The notes: generated by a model not told the origin, from the letters alone. A DNA stretch of 64,000 bases from Lutibacter sp. (GCF_016342705.1 NZ_JAEINV010000001.1:124001-188000), one strand, 5' to 3'; counted from the stretch's first letter, positions 31,547 to 40,995 are shown. Numbers and translations are program-made.

Positions 31547-32087
31547 GTTATTTATTTTTAAGATGGAGATGACATTTATCAGTTGCAAATTATTGATTAT
31601 GAGATATCCATTTGAAAAATAAATAAAAATGTCTAGCATAGATTTTAAAAAACTTATTAACTTTTTTGTGCAAGCCAAATAATTTATATTTCATTTTGAT
31701 GAAATAAAGAAAGAAACACAAAAAATGCAATTCTTAAAATACTTGTAATTTTAGCATAAACATAATTGCTACCTATGAAATCTAAAAGTACATAAAAGGC
31801 AAAATATTTTTTATATATAATAACTAAAAAATTAAAAATTAATTGTATTATAACAAGTTAGTTTCCATTGATAGTATTATCTGATAATATTTTTCAAAAT
31901 TTTAATTATAATTGACAAACCTACGTAATGTTGCATATAGTTTGTTACGGGTTTCCACATTTTTAAATAAGAAATAAGTAGCTTGTACTAAACTGGGGTA
32001 AACTGGTTGTTAAATTTATTTTTATAACCTATTAGTTATTTAAAACTGCTTAGGAGTTTTAGTAAAAATTATATAACTTTTATTCAG

Positions 32088-32122
32088 AAATTGTATAACT
32101 TTTTTTAAAACTTATACAATTT
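32088..32122. repeat. AT-only inverted repeat (11-bp arms)
   Basis: AAATTGTATAA at 32088-32098 and its exact complement at 32112-32122 flank a 13-base centre that can add four more T-A pairs after one C-C mismatch. It could fold as a hairpin in either transcript. It lies about 365 bp downstream of the PLP-enzyme stop and about 580 bp upstream of the adhesin start. Its role is unknown. Confidence 0.5.
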
Positions 32123-32487
32123 TTATTTAAAAAATGTATTATAAGATATAGGATTTTTTGGTGTATCTAAATTATTATATTTCAGTATAATAGCTTCACT
32201 AATATAAAGATACAACAATTTAGGATTCGCATTTCCACTTTTGAGTTTTTTTTTGAGTTTTTTTGGAGAACTCTTTTAAAGTAAAATTAGTAGTTAACAG
32301 AAGAGTGCTGATTGCAAAATTTGTTGGAGCTGTTTAAAATTCTTGATTTTAAATTATTGTAAATATCCGATGAAACAATTTTACATTTTCAACTATTATA
32401 ATTTTGATTATCATAAATAAAAACCATTTTTATTTTAATAAAACAACTAAGAGTTTACTACATTTTATTTTTTTTATTTAAACCTTT

Positions 32488-34560
32488 TTAATCTAACAAT
32501 CCAGGTTTGTTAAGAATTAATTCTATTTTTTTTATAATAACAGTAATCTGATTCATTTGCGTTTCAATATTTCTAAAATAAATACTGATATCTCTGTTAA
32601 CCCAACTTTCTGAAATAACCCTAGCACCCAAACTAATTCTTAAAATAGCACTTTCAATCTCATTACTATATTTTACATTAACTGCCTGACCCGTGTGACA
32701 TTTTTGGGCAGCAAGTCTAATAACTTCTAATGAGGCACCTTCAAATTGATTGGATAAGTCAGAATTTAACAAGATGTATAGTTTTTTCACATTATTAATT
32801 GATAATACTTCATTGTTTTTAAGGATAAAAAATGGGAAAATGGTGCGTATACTTCTAATTCCAAATTCTTTACTGTTATAGGCGTTTGTGTTTGTTTCAT
32901 CACCATAAAGTGGCTCTAAAAAAGTGGCGTCTTTTATAGAGTCTTCAACAAAATTACAAAACATTTCAATACCCATATTTCTATATAAAATAGGTGTTTT
33001 GTAATATCTGTCCATTTCAACTATGGAAGCATTCCAACGCATATAGGAACCATAATTAAATCCATCAGATAAATTATTTGAACAAAACCACGATTTTGGC
33101 CAATCAGAATGATTGTAATATTGGGTCAATCCTTCTGGAAGTGTGTTTTTTACAGAATGAATTAATTTACTAACACTTTTAGGCAGAATTAATGCTCCGG
33201 AATATGGAGGGCCTGTAAAGTATTTACTTCCTGTTATGGTAACAATATAGCCTTTATTTAAATAGTTTTGTATGTCCTTAGGGTCTAACCTAAGTTGAGA
33301 ACCATCAACAATAATTTGCATTGATAAATTATTGAGTGAATTCAAATTTTGCATCATTTTTTCACTAGGAGACTGATAACCTAGTTTTGATTGATCCATT
33401 ACGTGCAATACAATATGTCTTCCTAATTCATGAGTTTTTGAAATAGCAGTAAAAACTTCCTTATCTAATTGAACAGAAGATTTTAAATCTCCGTTTTCAT
33501 CTCTAAAAGGAATTTTAATTACTTCAACATCTCTAAATCCTTGAATTTTATCACCTTTTTTAACTGGATGATTAAGTGCAGTTGTATTTTCAAAATGACA
33601 CCCTTTTAATGCCGCTGGTACACCGCTTCCAGTTTCATCTGACGCAACTAAAACATGTGTAATGTCTTTTTCTGAAATAATTTGGGTAATAGCTGCAATT
33701 TGCAGTGAAGAATCTGTCCCAGATGGAGAAAAAATGATTTCACACTCATCATTTATTTTGAAGATTTTTTTCAGGTTATTTTTTAGTAATTCTGAAAACT
33801 CTAAGGTTGCATTTTTAAAACCAATTTTCAAGCTATTTCTTATTAAGATACTTCTAACTTTATCTGTTTTGTCATATGCAAAATTTGAAACACTTGTAGC
33901 CGTTGATGATGCAAAAGTAAATGCCTCGGGTCTTGGAAATGGTCGGCAACCATATTTGTTTAACAAATCAATTTCATCAATATTCAATCTAAGGTCACCA
34001 CCAGCCATTAATAAATACTCTGTTGGTTTTGCCAGATTTTCAATAATAGGTTTCCAAGAATCTTCAAATACGTTGTTGGTGTTATTTAATCCATGAAATT
34101 CTTGTAATACTTTATATTTCAACAAAGATTTGGTATTCAATTGCTCTGTGCTTTTAATTAAATTAAACAGCGAACAATCAAGGTGTTTTAATTTTTCTTT
34201 ATCATCTTTAGGTAAAAGATTATAGAATATTTTGGTTACTTCAAGAGCGGCAATATCACATAATGTAGTATTCTGTTTTTCTCCACTCAAAGCTTTATAC
34301 CAAAGTTGCCATTCAATGCCATACCTTAAATATACCAATGCTAATGCGGGTTGATTTAAAAATGATAGGCCAATTATAATTGATTTGTTTGGTACAATTT
34401 TAAATACAGTAGGTTGACTAGTTGAGGTTATAATATTTATGTTGTTTATTTTTGGCACCGTATTAAATCTCTTTAAAACCCTGACTAAATAATTCACATT
34501 TTCTTTTTCAAATAAACTAGTTCTTTTATATTGATTTTCAATAGGTATATTATTTGTCAT
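32488..34560 (-). CDS. PLP-dependent enzyme of the aminotransferase class V fold, unknown substrate
   Basis: This 690-residue protein has a PLP fold-type I core from about residue 210. It includes a phosphate-binding-like loop SPSGTDSS at 278-285, an Asp that would pair with the PLP ring nitrogen in IIVDGSQLR (D419), and the expected Schiff-base lysine K446 in TITGSKYFTGPPYSGAL. The arrangement resembles class V aminotransferases and cysteine desulfurases, but the protein is far longer than the usual 380-430 residues. Residues 1-200 form a helical N-terminal region I cannot assign, and there is a C-terminal extension of about 150 residues. No signal peptide is present, so it is cytosolic. It starts 5 bp after the end of the trmO-like pseudogene, which suggests an originally shared transcript. 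The reaction cannot be named from sequence. It may be an accessory enzyme of the adjoining polysaccharide operon or independent of it. Confidence 0.75.
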   Translation of the reverse strand: MTNNIPIENQYKRTSLFEKENVNYLVRVLKRFNTVPKINNINIITSTSQPTVFKIVPNKSIIIGLSFLNQPALALVYLRYGIEWQLWYKALSGEKQNTTLCDIAALEVTKIFYNLLPKDDKEKLKHLDCSLFNLIKSTEQLNTKSLLKYKVLQEFHGLNNTNNVFEDSWKPIIENLAKPTEYLLMAGGDLRLNIDEIDLLNKYGCRPFPRPEAFTFASSTATSVSNFAYDKTDKVRSILIRNSLKIGFKNATLEFSELLKNNLKKIFKINDECEIIFSPSGTDSSLQIAAITQIISEKDITHVLVASDETGSGVPAALKGCHFENTTALNHPVKKGDKIQGFRDVEVIKIPFRDENGDLKSSVQLDKEVFTAISKTHELGRHIVLHVMDQSKLGYQSPSEKMMQNLNSLNNLSMQIIVDGSQLRLDPKDIQNYLNKGYIVTITGSKYFTGPPYSGALILPKSVSKLIHSVKNTLPEGLTQYYNHSDWPKSWFCSNNLSDGFNYGSYMRWNASIVEMDRYYKTPILYRNMGIEMFCNFVEDSIKDATFLEPLYGDETNTNAYNSKEFGIRSIRTIFPFFILKNNEVLSINNVKKLYILLNSDLSNQFEGASLEVIRLAAQKCHTGQAVNVKYSNEIESAILRISLGARVISESWVNRDISIYFRNIETQMNQITVIIKKIELILNKPGLLD

Positions 34561-34565
34561 AGGTT

Positions 34566-35114
34566 TTATAATTTAAAACGCTCATCAGAACGTAGTTTAT
34601 CAATAGGAAAATTTCCCGGAATATCTAACCATCCGGATTTAGCTTTTTTTCTGTTGTCAAACTTAGGAAAAAAAGGCTTTATATCAATCAATAGTGATTG
34701 ATTTAGCATATCAACCATTTCTATATGAATAATATTGTTGTCAATTCCTAGAAGTTTAACGGTTGAAAGGCCAATTGCATCAGGTCGTTTGGGTGATTTT
34801 GTAGCAAATATTCCGTGTTCTTTAGTATCCATAAAAGGTTTTGTCATTTAGTCTTAGCCATTTACTTTATGCAAGTGATACAGCAGTGTAATTTAAGAAA
34901 ATACTACGAAATTAGTTAATTCTTCTAAATATTCTGAAAACAATTTAATAACGTCTGCGGGAGGAGGTTGAATGAGCGTACCATTCATATTATTAAATGA
35001 TATATGAATGACAGCATTAGAAGCAATAATTCCTTTAATGAAAACTATATGTTCATGTAAGTTTAATTTCTCTTGTAATGGAATACATTCAAAGTAAAAT
35101 AGTAATTGTAACAC
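34566..35114 (-). pseudogene. trmO: trmO/TsaA-like methyltransferase pseudogene with three in-frame TAA codons
   Basis: Two short open frames, 34893-35114 and 34566-34847, lie in the same reading frame, separated by exactly 15 codons. Read through, they give one TsaA-domain protein. The N-terminal part matches the family opening (ISFNNMNGTLIQPP, then EYLEELTNF). The bridge reads ITLLYHLHKVNG, followed by two stops flanking a single Asp. The C-terminal part has the signature KPFMDTKEHGIFATKSPKRP, IGLSTVKLLGI and LLIDIKPFFPKFD. TrmO methylates N6-threonylcarbamoyladenosine at tRNA position 37 using S-adenosylmethionine. The three TAA codons (TCT-TAA, then GGC-TAA-GAC-TAA) replace positions normally near SHI and the YxL region, with no frameshift. 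The only upstream start is GTG at 35112-35114, preceded by TGA. This is a pseudogene by point mutation; translation of the 93-residue C-terminal part from its own ATG is possible but would lack the N-terminal half. Confidence 0.78.
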
Positions 35115-35154
35115 TCACATTACCTTTATGTTTAAATTTTAAGTTTTAAAAATT

Positions 35155-36201
35155 CTACTCAATAAAAGCCAATCCTTTTGGAAGCTTTCCTGTTCCAATA
35201 TTGCTAACTAGTTCAAATGTTTTCATATCAATAACTTCAATTTTATTAGCATTGGAATTAGAAACAAAAGCATATAATCCATTTGAATGCATTAAAACAT
35301 TAACTGGATGAGGAGTATGGTAAAGTATTTTTTCAACAAGAGTCTTTTTACCAGGTATACTTATTTTTTTTATTTCTTTTCTAGAATGACGATTAAAAAC
35401 AGAAATATTTCCATCAATACCATTAGCAACTAAACAATTAACACCATCAATAGAAAACTTTAAAATTAAAGGTTCTTTACCTGAGTTTAGTGTATCTGTT
35501 ATTTCTAAAATATCTGTGTTAATTATATTTATAGAATTATCTTTTGTATTAGTAACCCAAACTTCGGAGCCATCTTTGGTTATGTCAATTCCATTTGTTC
35601 CTTTACCACAACGAATAATCTTAATTAATTTATCTAGTTCTAAGTCGATAATACTTAATGAACCAGCAGATGAATTGGTGACAAAAGCGATTGGTTTATT
35701 AGGATGAATTGCTAAATGATGACTTCCGCGTTGTTCAATTTTAATCTTTTTTTCTATAATGCCTGTTTCAATATTTATTACTAAAAAATAATTTCCACCG
35801 TCAGTTACTAGTGCAACCTTATTTGTTTCAGGAATAAATACAACTCCGTGGGGTCTAATACCTTCATCTAGATAAATTGTTTTTTCAACAGTATTAGACT
35901 TAGTGTTAATAACAGTAATGCTATTTCCTTTAATTTCTTGAGTGCCATAATTAGTTACAACGATTCTGTTTTGATCAGATAATGAAGCTATATCGTGCAT
36001 TCCAGCCTTAATAGGGTATTCTATTAATTCTTTGCCTTGCAGTAAATCAAACACTTTAATATCGCTACTAAGTTCATCTACAATGTACAGTTTGCCAGTT
36101 GTTTGAATGGTGTATGATGGAGCCCTTATTATAAAAACGATGATTACTCTAACCAATATTAAAAAGCAAATTATAAGTGCTATATATTTGATTTTTTTCA
36201 T
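35155..36201 (-). CDS. Membrane-anchored YncE/YVTN-type beta-propeller protein
   Basis: This protein of 348 residues is read from ATG 36199-36201 (MKKIKYIALIICFLILV). An alternative TTG start would add six residues upstream and is less likely, because the ATG sits directly before the charged start of a signal anchor. After a hydrophobic segment (about 5-25) the sequence is a run of about seven short repeats: GKLYIVDELSSDIKVFDL, RIVVTNYG...ITVINTKSN, AFVTNSSAGSLSIIDLE, VWVTNTKDNSINIINT, AFVSNSNANKIEVIDM. These define the YVTN/YncE seven-bladed propeller. It should lie on the periplasmic face. It closes the exopolysaccharide operon, 29 bp after the GT2 gene, so it may bind the glycan or a partner of the assembly machine. 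No catalytic residues can be named. Confidence 0.82.
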   Translation of the reverse strand: MKKIKYIALIICFLILVRVIIVFIIRAPSYTIQTTGKLYIVDELSSDIKVFDLLQGKELIEYPIKAGMHDIASLSDQNRIVVTNYGTQEIKGNSITVINTKSNTVEKTIYLDEGIRPHGVVFIPETNKVALVTDGGNYFLVINIETGIIEKKIKIEQRGSHHLAIHPNKPIAFVTNSSAGSLSIIDLELDKLIKIIRCGKGTNGIDITKDGSEVWVTNTKDNSINIINTDILEITDTLNSGKEPLILKFSIDGVNCLVANGIDGNISVFNRHSRKEIKKISIPGKKTLVEKILYHTPHPVNVLMHSNGLYAFVSNSNANKIEVIDMKTFELVSNIGTGKLPKGLAFIE

Positions 36202-36248
36202 ATTTAATCCAAGCAACAATTTATAACTTACTTATTCTAATTTAAAAC

Positions 36249-37439
36249 TTAAACAGCTCGTTTTGCACGTTCCCAGTTTACAGATTGCGATTTTTTCATA
36301 TATCTAAAAAATCCAAGAACAACAGATAGGTTCATAATAAAAAAGTAATATGGAACAAAAAGTGCTTTAATTCTAGTGGATCTGTTTTCAAGAAACCATC
36401 CAGTTAATGCAGCAATATAAAATAGCATCTGTAACCAAAATAAAATTGAATACAATCCAAAATCTAACATACCCTCGTTGTAAGCCAAAATAGTTGAAAC
36501 AGGAATTAATAGAACTAAACAAAGAGGCGTTAGGGTCCATCGTAAAACCCTATGTGAAATGTATTGAAACGAAAGTGTGCCGTATTTAAAAATATTAAGT
36601 AACGATCTCAATCTTACTACAGATTGTATTCCACCTGCTGAAATTCTTATTTTACGTTTTAATTCTTCTTTTACATTTGCGGATGCAGTTTCAATAGCAT
36701 AGGCTTCAGGATCATATTGAATTGTATATCCATCTTGAGCGACTCTTAATGAAATTATAAAATCATCGAGCAACGTATCTTTTTCAACATGGCGATATAA
36801 TTTTGTTCTAATGGCAAATAATTCTCCGGCAGCTCCAACTACAGAGTACAGTTCTGCATCCCATTTTTTTAAGGCAGATTCGTATTTCCAATACAAACCT
36901 TCGCCAGCGCCAGAAGCAACATCACTTTCTTTATTTATAATTCTTTTTTCACCTGAAACGCATCCAACTTTTTCATTTCCAAACAGGTTAACAATACGTC
37001 TAATAGATTCCTTTCCTAAATTGGTATTGGCATCACTAAAAATAACAATAGGTGTTTTTACAAACTCCATTCCACGATTCATCGCTCCAATTTTCCCATT
37101 TCTAGCGTTTAAATGATGAACCGTTGTATTTGGGTAGTCTTTTAATAAATTTTGCGTACCATCATCAGAGCCATCTGTAACCCAAACAATGTTTAATTTA
37201 TCTTTAGGATACTCTAATTCTAATGAATTTTTCATTTTTGCTGCTACATAATCTTTTTCATTATAAGCTGCAATAAACAAGGTAACTTCAGGCTCATAAT
37301 TAGGGTCAATGGCGGTTTTATTACCAATTTTAAATATCCTACGAATTTTTATAATTAAGTATAATAAAATTCCATAACCAACGTAGGTGTAAACAACTAC
37401 AAATAATAAGATCCAAAAAGTGATTTTTAATACTTCCAT
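36249..37439 (-). CDS. Membrane GT2 glycosyltransferase
   Basis: This 396-residue processive-type family 2 glycosyltransferase transfers a sugar from a nucleotide donor to a lipid-linked or growing glycan at the inner membrane. It has one N-terminal membrane segment (about 5-30), a cytosolic GT-A domain with VTLFIAAYNEKDYV at the start, the nucleotide-binding VTDGSDDGT, the metal-binding FSDANTN and the acceptor-side LLDDFIIS motif, then an Arg-rich KRKIRISAGG stretch. Three hydrophobic segments close the protein (about 300-385). The organisation resembles hyaluronan/cellulose-synthase-like GT2 enzymes, but the usual QxxRW is replaced by the KIRISAGG region, so processivity is uncertain. It lies 22 bp downstream of a GT4-like gene and upstream of the propeller gene. 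Confidence 0.87.
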   Translation of the reverse strand: MEVLKITFWILLFVVVYTYVGYGILLYLIIKIRRIFKIGNKTAIDPNYEPEVTLFIAAYNEKDYVAAKMKNSLELEYPKDKLNIVWVTDGSDDGTQNLLKDYPNTTVHHLNARNGKIGAMNRGMEFVKTPIVIFSDANTNLGKESIRRIVNLFGNEKVGCVSGEKRIINKESDVASGAGEGLYWKYESALKKWDAELYSVVGAAGELFAIRTKLYRHVEKDTLLDDFIISLRVAQDGYTIQYDPEAYAIETASANVKEELKRKIRISAGGIQSVVRLRSLLNIFKYGTLSFQYISHRVLRWTLTPLCLVLLIPVSTILAYNEGMLDFGLYSILFWLQMLFYIAALTGWFLENRSTRIKALFVPYYFFIMNLSVVLGFFRYMKKSQSVNWERAKRAV

Positions 37440-37461
37440 AAGGGGTGATTTTAGTTTTTCT

Positions 37462-38673
37462 TTATTTTAATGAAGACTCTTGAATTTTATCTGTATAAAA
37501 TTTATCTAGTATGTTACCAAACTCTACAGCTCGTCCTTCCCAAGAATTTTGTTTAGCAAAAGCAATCCTTTCTTCAATTAATGAATCATTATCATTAGCT
37601 AGTTCATTTATAATGTGTTCTTTAAATAACTCTTTAGTATTTGCAACTTTCACAGTGTCTTTAAAATCGGTTAAATTGGCAAAAGCAGTCATAACAACAG
37701 GAACTCCAACGGCTAAGTATTCATTAATTTTTAATGGATAAATATTTTTATTTACTTCATCCATAATGTATGGAATAATTCCAAGGTCATATTTGGCTAG
37801 TAATTCAGGAACTTTATTTGCTTTTATTGGGCCAAAAAATGAAACATTTGGGTATTTAGATAAACGTTCAACAATAGTATTATTTAGCAAATATCCAGTA
37901 AATTCAAAGAGTACTTCAGGTAATTCTTTCACTGAATGTTCAACCATGTCAATGTCAAATCGTTGATCTAACGTTCCTATATATCCTATCTTTTTAGTAC
38001 TTGTATTTTTTGAAACTGTTTTCTTGGCAAAAGGAACAAATAGATTAAAATCAACTCCGTTTTTTACTACAAAACTATTTTTATTAAATTTTTTCTTTTC
38101 AGAATTTAAAAAATCAGATGTTGTGATAATACCATCAACTTTGCTACAGAATTCTTTTTCAATATCAAATATTCTTGATTTATGTCTTCTAGTATCCATT
38201 CCATCATAACAATAATAAACATTCAGCAATTCATTAAGTTGTCCAATCATAGGAAGTCCATACATTGGGTTGTAAGCCGTCATGATAATTGGGTTCGACA
38301 TAGATTGCTTTTTAATAATTTTTAATAATTGACGCTTGTACAAATACGCATTAATTCCAAACAGAAATTTAAAAGCTGTTTTATTTTTAATAAAGTCTAC
38401 TGGAAGCACTGGAGGCATTACAAGGTGCTTTACAATAGCTCCATTTTCTGTTTTTTCATCTTTTATTCTGTTTTTTAGTCCTAACATTCTGGCAACTTGA
38501 GCTTTTTGTTTTCCTAATAAGCTCATAACCACATCTTTTAAAGTAAATGGGTACTCCACAAATACAATATTATTGTGTTCAGCTAAAAGTGATAACAGTT
38601 GCACTGTAGATTTAGTAAATTCTCCGTGCCAAGTTGTTTGTGATATGCAAATGATGTTTTTTCCTTTAAGCAT
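37462..38673 (-). CDS. GT1/GT4-type glycosyltransferase
   Basis: This 403-residue cytosolic enzyme has a GT-B fold. The N-terminal acceptor domain begins KNIICISQTTWHGEFTKST and contains YYCYDGMDTRR, a stretch also found in TuaH-like capsule glycosyltransferases. The linker VVKNGVDFNLF leads to the donor domain with GYIGTLDQRFD and the C-terminal site YPLKINEYLAVGVPVVMT, where the glutamate of NEYLA corresponds to the conserved donor-binding Glu. It should add one sugar to the repeat unit of the exopolysaccharide. Its specificity is not readable. It overlaps no neighbour and lies 6 bp from the preceding GT4 gene, consistent with tight co-translation. Confidence 0.86.
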   Translation of the reverse strand: MLKGKNIICISQTTWHGEFTKSTVQLLSLLAEHNNIVFVEYPFTLKDVVMSLLGKQKAQVARMLGLKNRIKDEKTENGAIVKHLVMPPVLPVDFIKNKTAFKFLFGINAYLYKRQLLKIIKKQSMSNPIIMTAYNPMYGLPMIGQLNELLNVYYCYDGMDTRRHKSRIFDIEKEFCSKVDGIITTSDFLNSEKKKFNKNSFVVKNGVDFNLFVPFAKKTVSKNTSTKKIGYIGTLDQRFDIDMVEHSVKELPEVLFEFTGYLLNNTIVERLSKYPNVSFFGPIKANKVPELLAKYDLGIIPYIMDEVNKNIYPLKINEYLAVGVPVVMTAFANLTDFKDTVKVANTKELFKEHIINELANDNDSLIEERIAFAKQNSWEGRAVEFGNILDKFYTDKIQESSLK

Positions 38674-38679
38674 AATAAA

Positions 38680-39840
38680 TTATTTTTTAGAATGTTCAAC
38701 ATGAATAAGTTCATAAAGTTTTAAATAATCTTTGGCCATATTTTCCCAAGAAAATAGTTTACTTCGTTCTATTCCTTTTTCACAAAGATTATTTTTGTAT
38801 TCATTATTATGAAGTATTTTAATAATTCCTTCTGTAATTTCTTCAGGTTTAAATGGATCAACAATATGTGCAGCATCTCCTGAAACTTCTGGCATTGATG
38901 AAGTATTTGAAGTAATTACTGGCACGCCACAAGCCATTGCTTCTAACATTGGAATACCAAAACTTTCTCTTAATGATGGGTATAGGAAAATTGAACTTAA
39001 TGAATAAATTGCTGGAAGATCTGTATTTATAACATATCCAGTTAATACAATTTGATTAATGAGTTCTTTGTCTCCAATTTCATCTAGTAATTTTTCCAAT
39101 TCATTAGTATCGTAATCTAACATCACCAATTTATAATCGGATTTACTTTGTTTTAAAAAATCTGAAAAGGCTTTTAAGGTTCCTTTGGTATTTTTTTTAG
39201 GATCTGTATTACCAAGAAAAAAGAAAAAATGATCAGGTAAATGGTATTTTTCTTTTACTCTTTTTAGTTCTTGTTCATTTGAAATAGGTTTAAAGTGAGT
39301 ACTAACACCATTGTAAATTGCTGTTAGACGTTTGTCGCCAGACATTCCAAAAAACTCAGCAATACGATTTTTTTCAAAATGAGAAACTGTAACTATTTTA
39401 TCACTGTTTTTTACAACCCGTGGTACAATTAATTTGCGATATACATTTCCGAATTTTTGGTAAGAAGAGGCACTTCCTGTAAGTATTTTAAAATAACTAC
39501 TTTCCATATAAATAATATCATGCAAGATAGTTACTAATGGAATTTTAGTAAAAATTGGAGCTGTATTACTTGTGCAATGCAGTATTTCACAACCGTATTT
39601 TTTTGCAGCCTTAGGCAATGCAAATTGTTCCCAAGTTGGATATGGACCACCTTCTAATTTAATAATTTTAAAATTAGAAGTTTCTTTTAAAACAGTATCA
39701 TCTTCATCTGGCTTAACAAATATAAAATACTCATTTTTCTTATCTATAATTTGGAGATTCTTAATCAACTCCAAAGCCACCATATCCATACCATGCTTTT
39801 TCTTACGAAAAAGTCGTTGTCCTTCTATTCCTATTTTCAT
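38680..39840 (-). CDS. GT4 family glycosyltransferase
   Basis: This 386-residue GT-B enzyme begins MKIGIEGQRLFRKKKHGMD, the usual first strand and acceptor loop of retaining GT4 enzymes. It contains IYNGVSTHFKP at the domain linker and HFFFFLGNTDPKKN, which opens the donor domain. The E-x7-E motif is ESFGIPMLEAMACGVPV, in which the two glutamates bind the nucleotide sugar. It acts on the cytosolic face and adds one residue to the lipid-linked repeat unit. Relatives are annotated as mannosyl- or rhamnosyltransferases, but the donor cannot be told here. It is part of the continuous reverse-strand EPS operon. Confidence 0.9.
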   Translation of the reverse strand: MKIGIEGQRLFRKKKHGMDMVALELIKNLQIIDKKNEYFIFVKPDEDDTVLKETSNFKIIKLEGGPYPTWEQFALPKAAKKYGCEILHCTSNTAPIFTKIPLVTILHDIIYMESSYFKILTGSASSYQKFGNVYRKLIVPRVVKNSDKIVTVSHFEKNRIAEFFGMSGDKRLTAIYNGVSTHFKPISNEQELKRVKEKYHLPDHFFFFLGNTDPKKNTKGTLKAFSDFLKQSKSDYKLVMLDYDTNELEKLLDEIGDKELINQIVLTGYVINTDLPAIYSLSSIFLYPSLRESFGIPMLEAMACGVPVITSNTSSMPEVSGDAAHIVDPFKPEEITEGIIKILHNNEYKNNLCEKGIERSKLFSWENMAKDYLKLYELIHVEHSKK

Positions 39841-39879
39841 ATTATTTTAGTTTTTTGTGGTGCATTGTTAATAATTATT

Positions 39880-40935
39880 TTATTTGATAACCAGTTTTCT
39901 AATTCGTTGATATACTATAACTTCTAATAAATATGAAAAAAGAATCATAAATATAATATAGAGTCCATATTCAATTATTTTATTACTGATAAAATCTAAA
40001 TAGGTTGCTTTTACTACTAAATAATGATGCGATATATAGATTACATAAGAGCAAGGCGCTAAATATTTAAAAACTCCAAAAATTGAATTGAAACCAATCC
40101 ATTTTAAATTTTTCCAAGCTATAGATATAAATAGAAGTATTATTGTGAAAACAAAATGTCTAAGTTCTATAAAAGGGTATGCTGCAAGTGGGTAGCTATA
40201 TATTTTTGTGTACGAGTAATTTAAATAAAAGTTTAAGCCCAAAATTGCCGCTATTGTAATTAACACATATGCATAGGACATCATAGATTTATAAGTAATA
40301 TTTTCTCCTTTTAAATAGATAGTTGCAAAGCGAGCGCCGGTCCACCATATAGCAAAATACATTCCTAATCTATTTAATATAAAAGGGTAAAAAAGATAGG
40401 AAATGGCGCTAACAATAACAATAGTATTAATCCATTTATTTAATTTTTCATTGCTTATATTTTTAATAACTAAGAAGAAAAACATATAAAACCACCATTC
40501 ATAGGATAAAGACCATAAAACACCATTACCCATATAGGTTGAAGAAATCACATTTGGTTTTTGTGAAATTACATCTTGAAGCATAAAAATATTTCCTAAT
40601 AAATTACTCCATTCTGGATCTGCAAGAGAGCCCTCACTATAACATTTAATTAGGTAGCCTAAAATAAATATAAAAATTAAAGGAGTGTAAAGCCGAATAA
40701 ATCGACGTTTAAAATAACGTTTGAAAGATTTGTCTTCAGATTTTTCAAAAGAATATTTAATTACAAATCCACTTAAAACAAAAAATACAATAACAGCTTC
40801 TGATCCAAAACGAAAAATAGTGCCCACATTAATACCCAACAAATAAATTTTTTGAGGTAATGTGTGAAATAATACCACATAAATAGCGGCAAATCCACGT
40901 ATTGCTTCTAATTTTTCTAGCTTGTTTTTATACAT
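39880..40935 (-). CDS. Acyltransferase family 3 (EPS O-acetylation)
   Basis: This 351-residue integral membrane protein has about ten hydrophobic segments. The AT3 signatures are the N-terminal KLEAIRGFAAIYVVLFHT with the catalytic-type histidine, followed by AVIVFFVLSGFVIKYSFEKS and the arginine-rich loop KRYFKRRFIRLYTPL. Such enzymes move acetyl or other acyl groups from the cytosol onto sugars of exported polysaccharides. It lies between two glycosyltransferase genes of the EPS operon, so O-acylation of the repeat unit is the likely role. The length is normal for the stand-alone form; there is no SGNH extension. The ATG at 40933-40935 opens the protein (MYKNKLEKLEAIRGF). Confidence 0.9.
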   Translation of the reverse strand: MYKNKLEKLEAIRGFAAIYVVLFHTLPQKIYLLGINVGTIFRFGSEAVIVFFVLSGFVIKYSFEKSEDKSFKRYFKRRFIRLYTPLIFIFILGYLIKCYSEGSLADPEWSNLLGNIFMLQDVISQKPNVISSTYMGNGVLWSLSYEWWFYMFFFLVIKNISNEKLNKWINTIVIVSAISYLFYPFILNRLGMYFAIWWTGARFATIYLKGENITYKSMMSYAYVLITIAAILGLNFYLNYSYTKIYSYPLAAYPFIELRHFVFTIILLFISIAWKNLKWIGFNSIFGVFKYLAPCSYVIYISHHYLVVKATYLDFISNKIIEYGLYIIFMILFSYLLEVIVYQRIRKLVIK

Positions 40936-40995
40936 TAATTATTGATTTTTAGAACTTTTAGTTCAGCCTTTTAAACGGCTTTCTTATGTTGTTTT

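Larger units (their letters stand above)
31511..32487. other. 977-bp gene-free region upstream of the giant adhesin
   Basis: This is the longest non-coding stretch in the window. It is extremely AT-rich and has no supported ORF or RNA gene. It holds a candidate -7 box next to the adhesin start (31539-31546) and an AT-only inverted repeat (32088-32122). It must also contain the 3' end of the PLP-enzyme transcript. Confidence 0.5.

Noticed and set aside
33662-34096. Forward-strand frame of 144 codons inside the PLP-enzyme gene
   Set aside because: Antisense shadow of a clearly conserved protein with catalytic motifs on the reverse strand.
36202-36219. Upstream TTG start adding six residues to the propeller protein
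   Set aside because: The ATG at 36199-36201 directly precedes the Lys-Lys-Ile signal anchor and is the normal form for the family.
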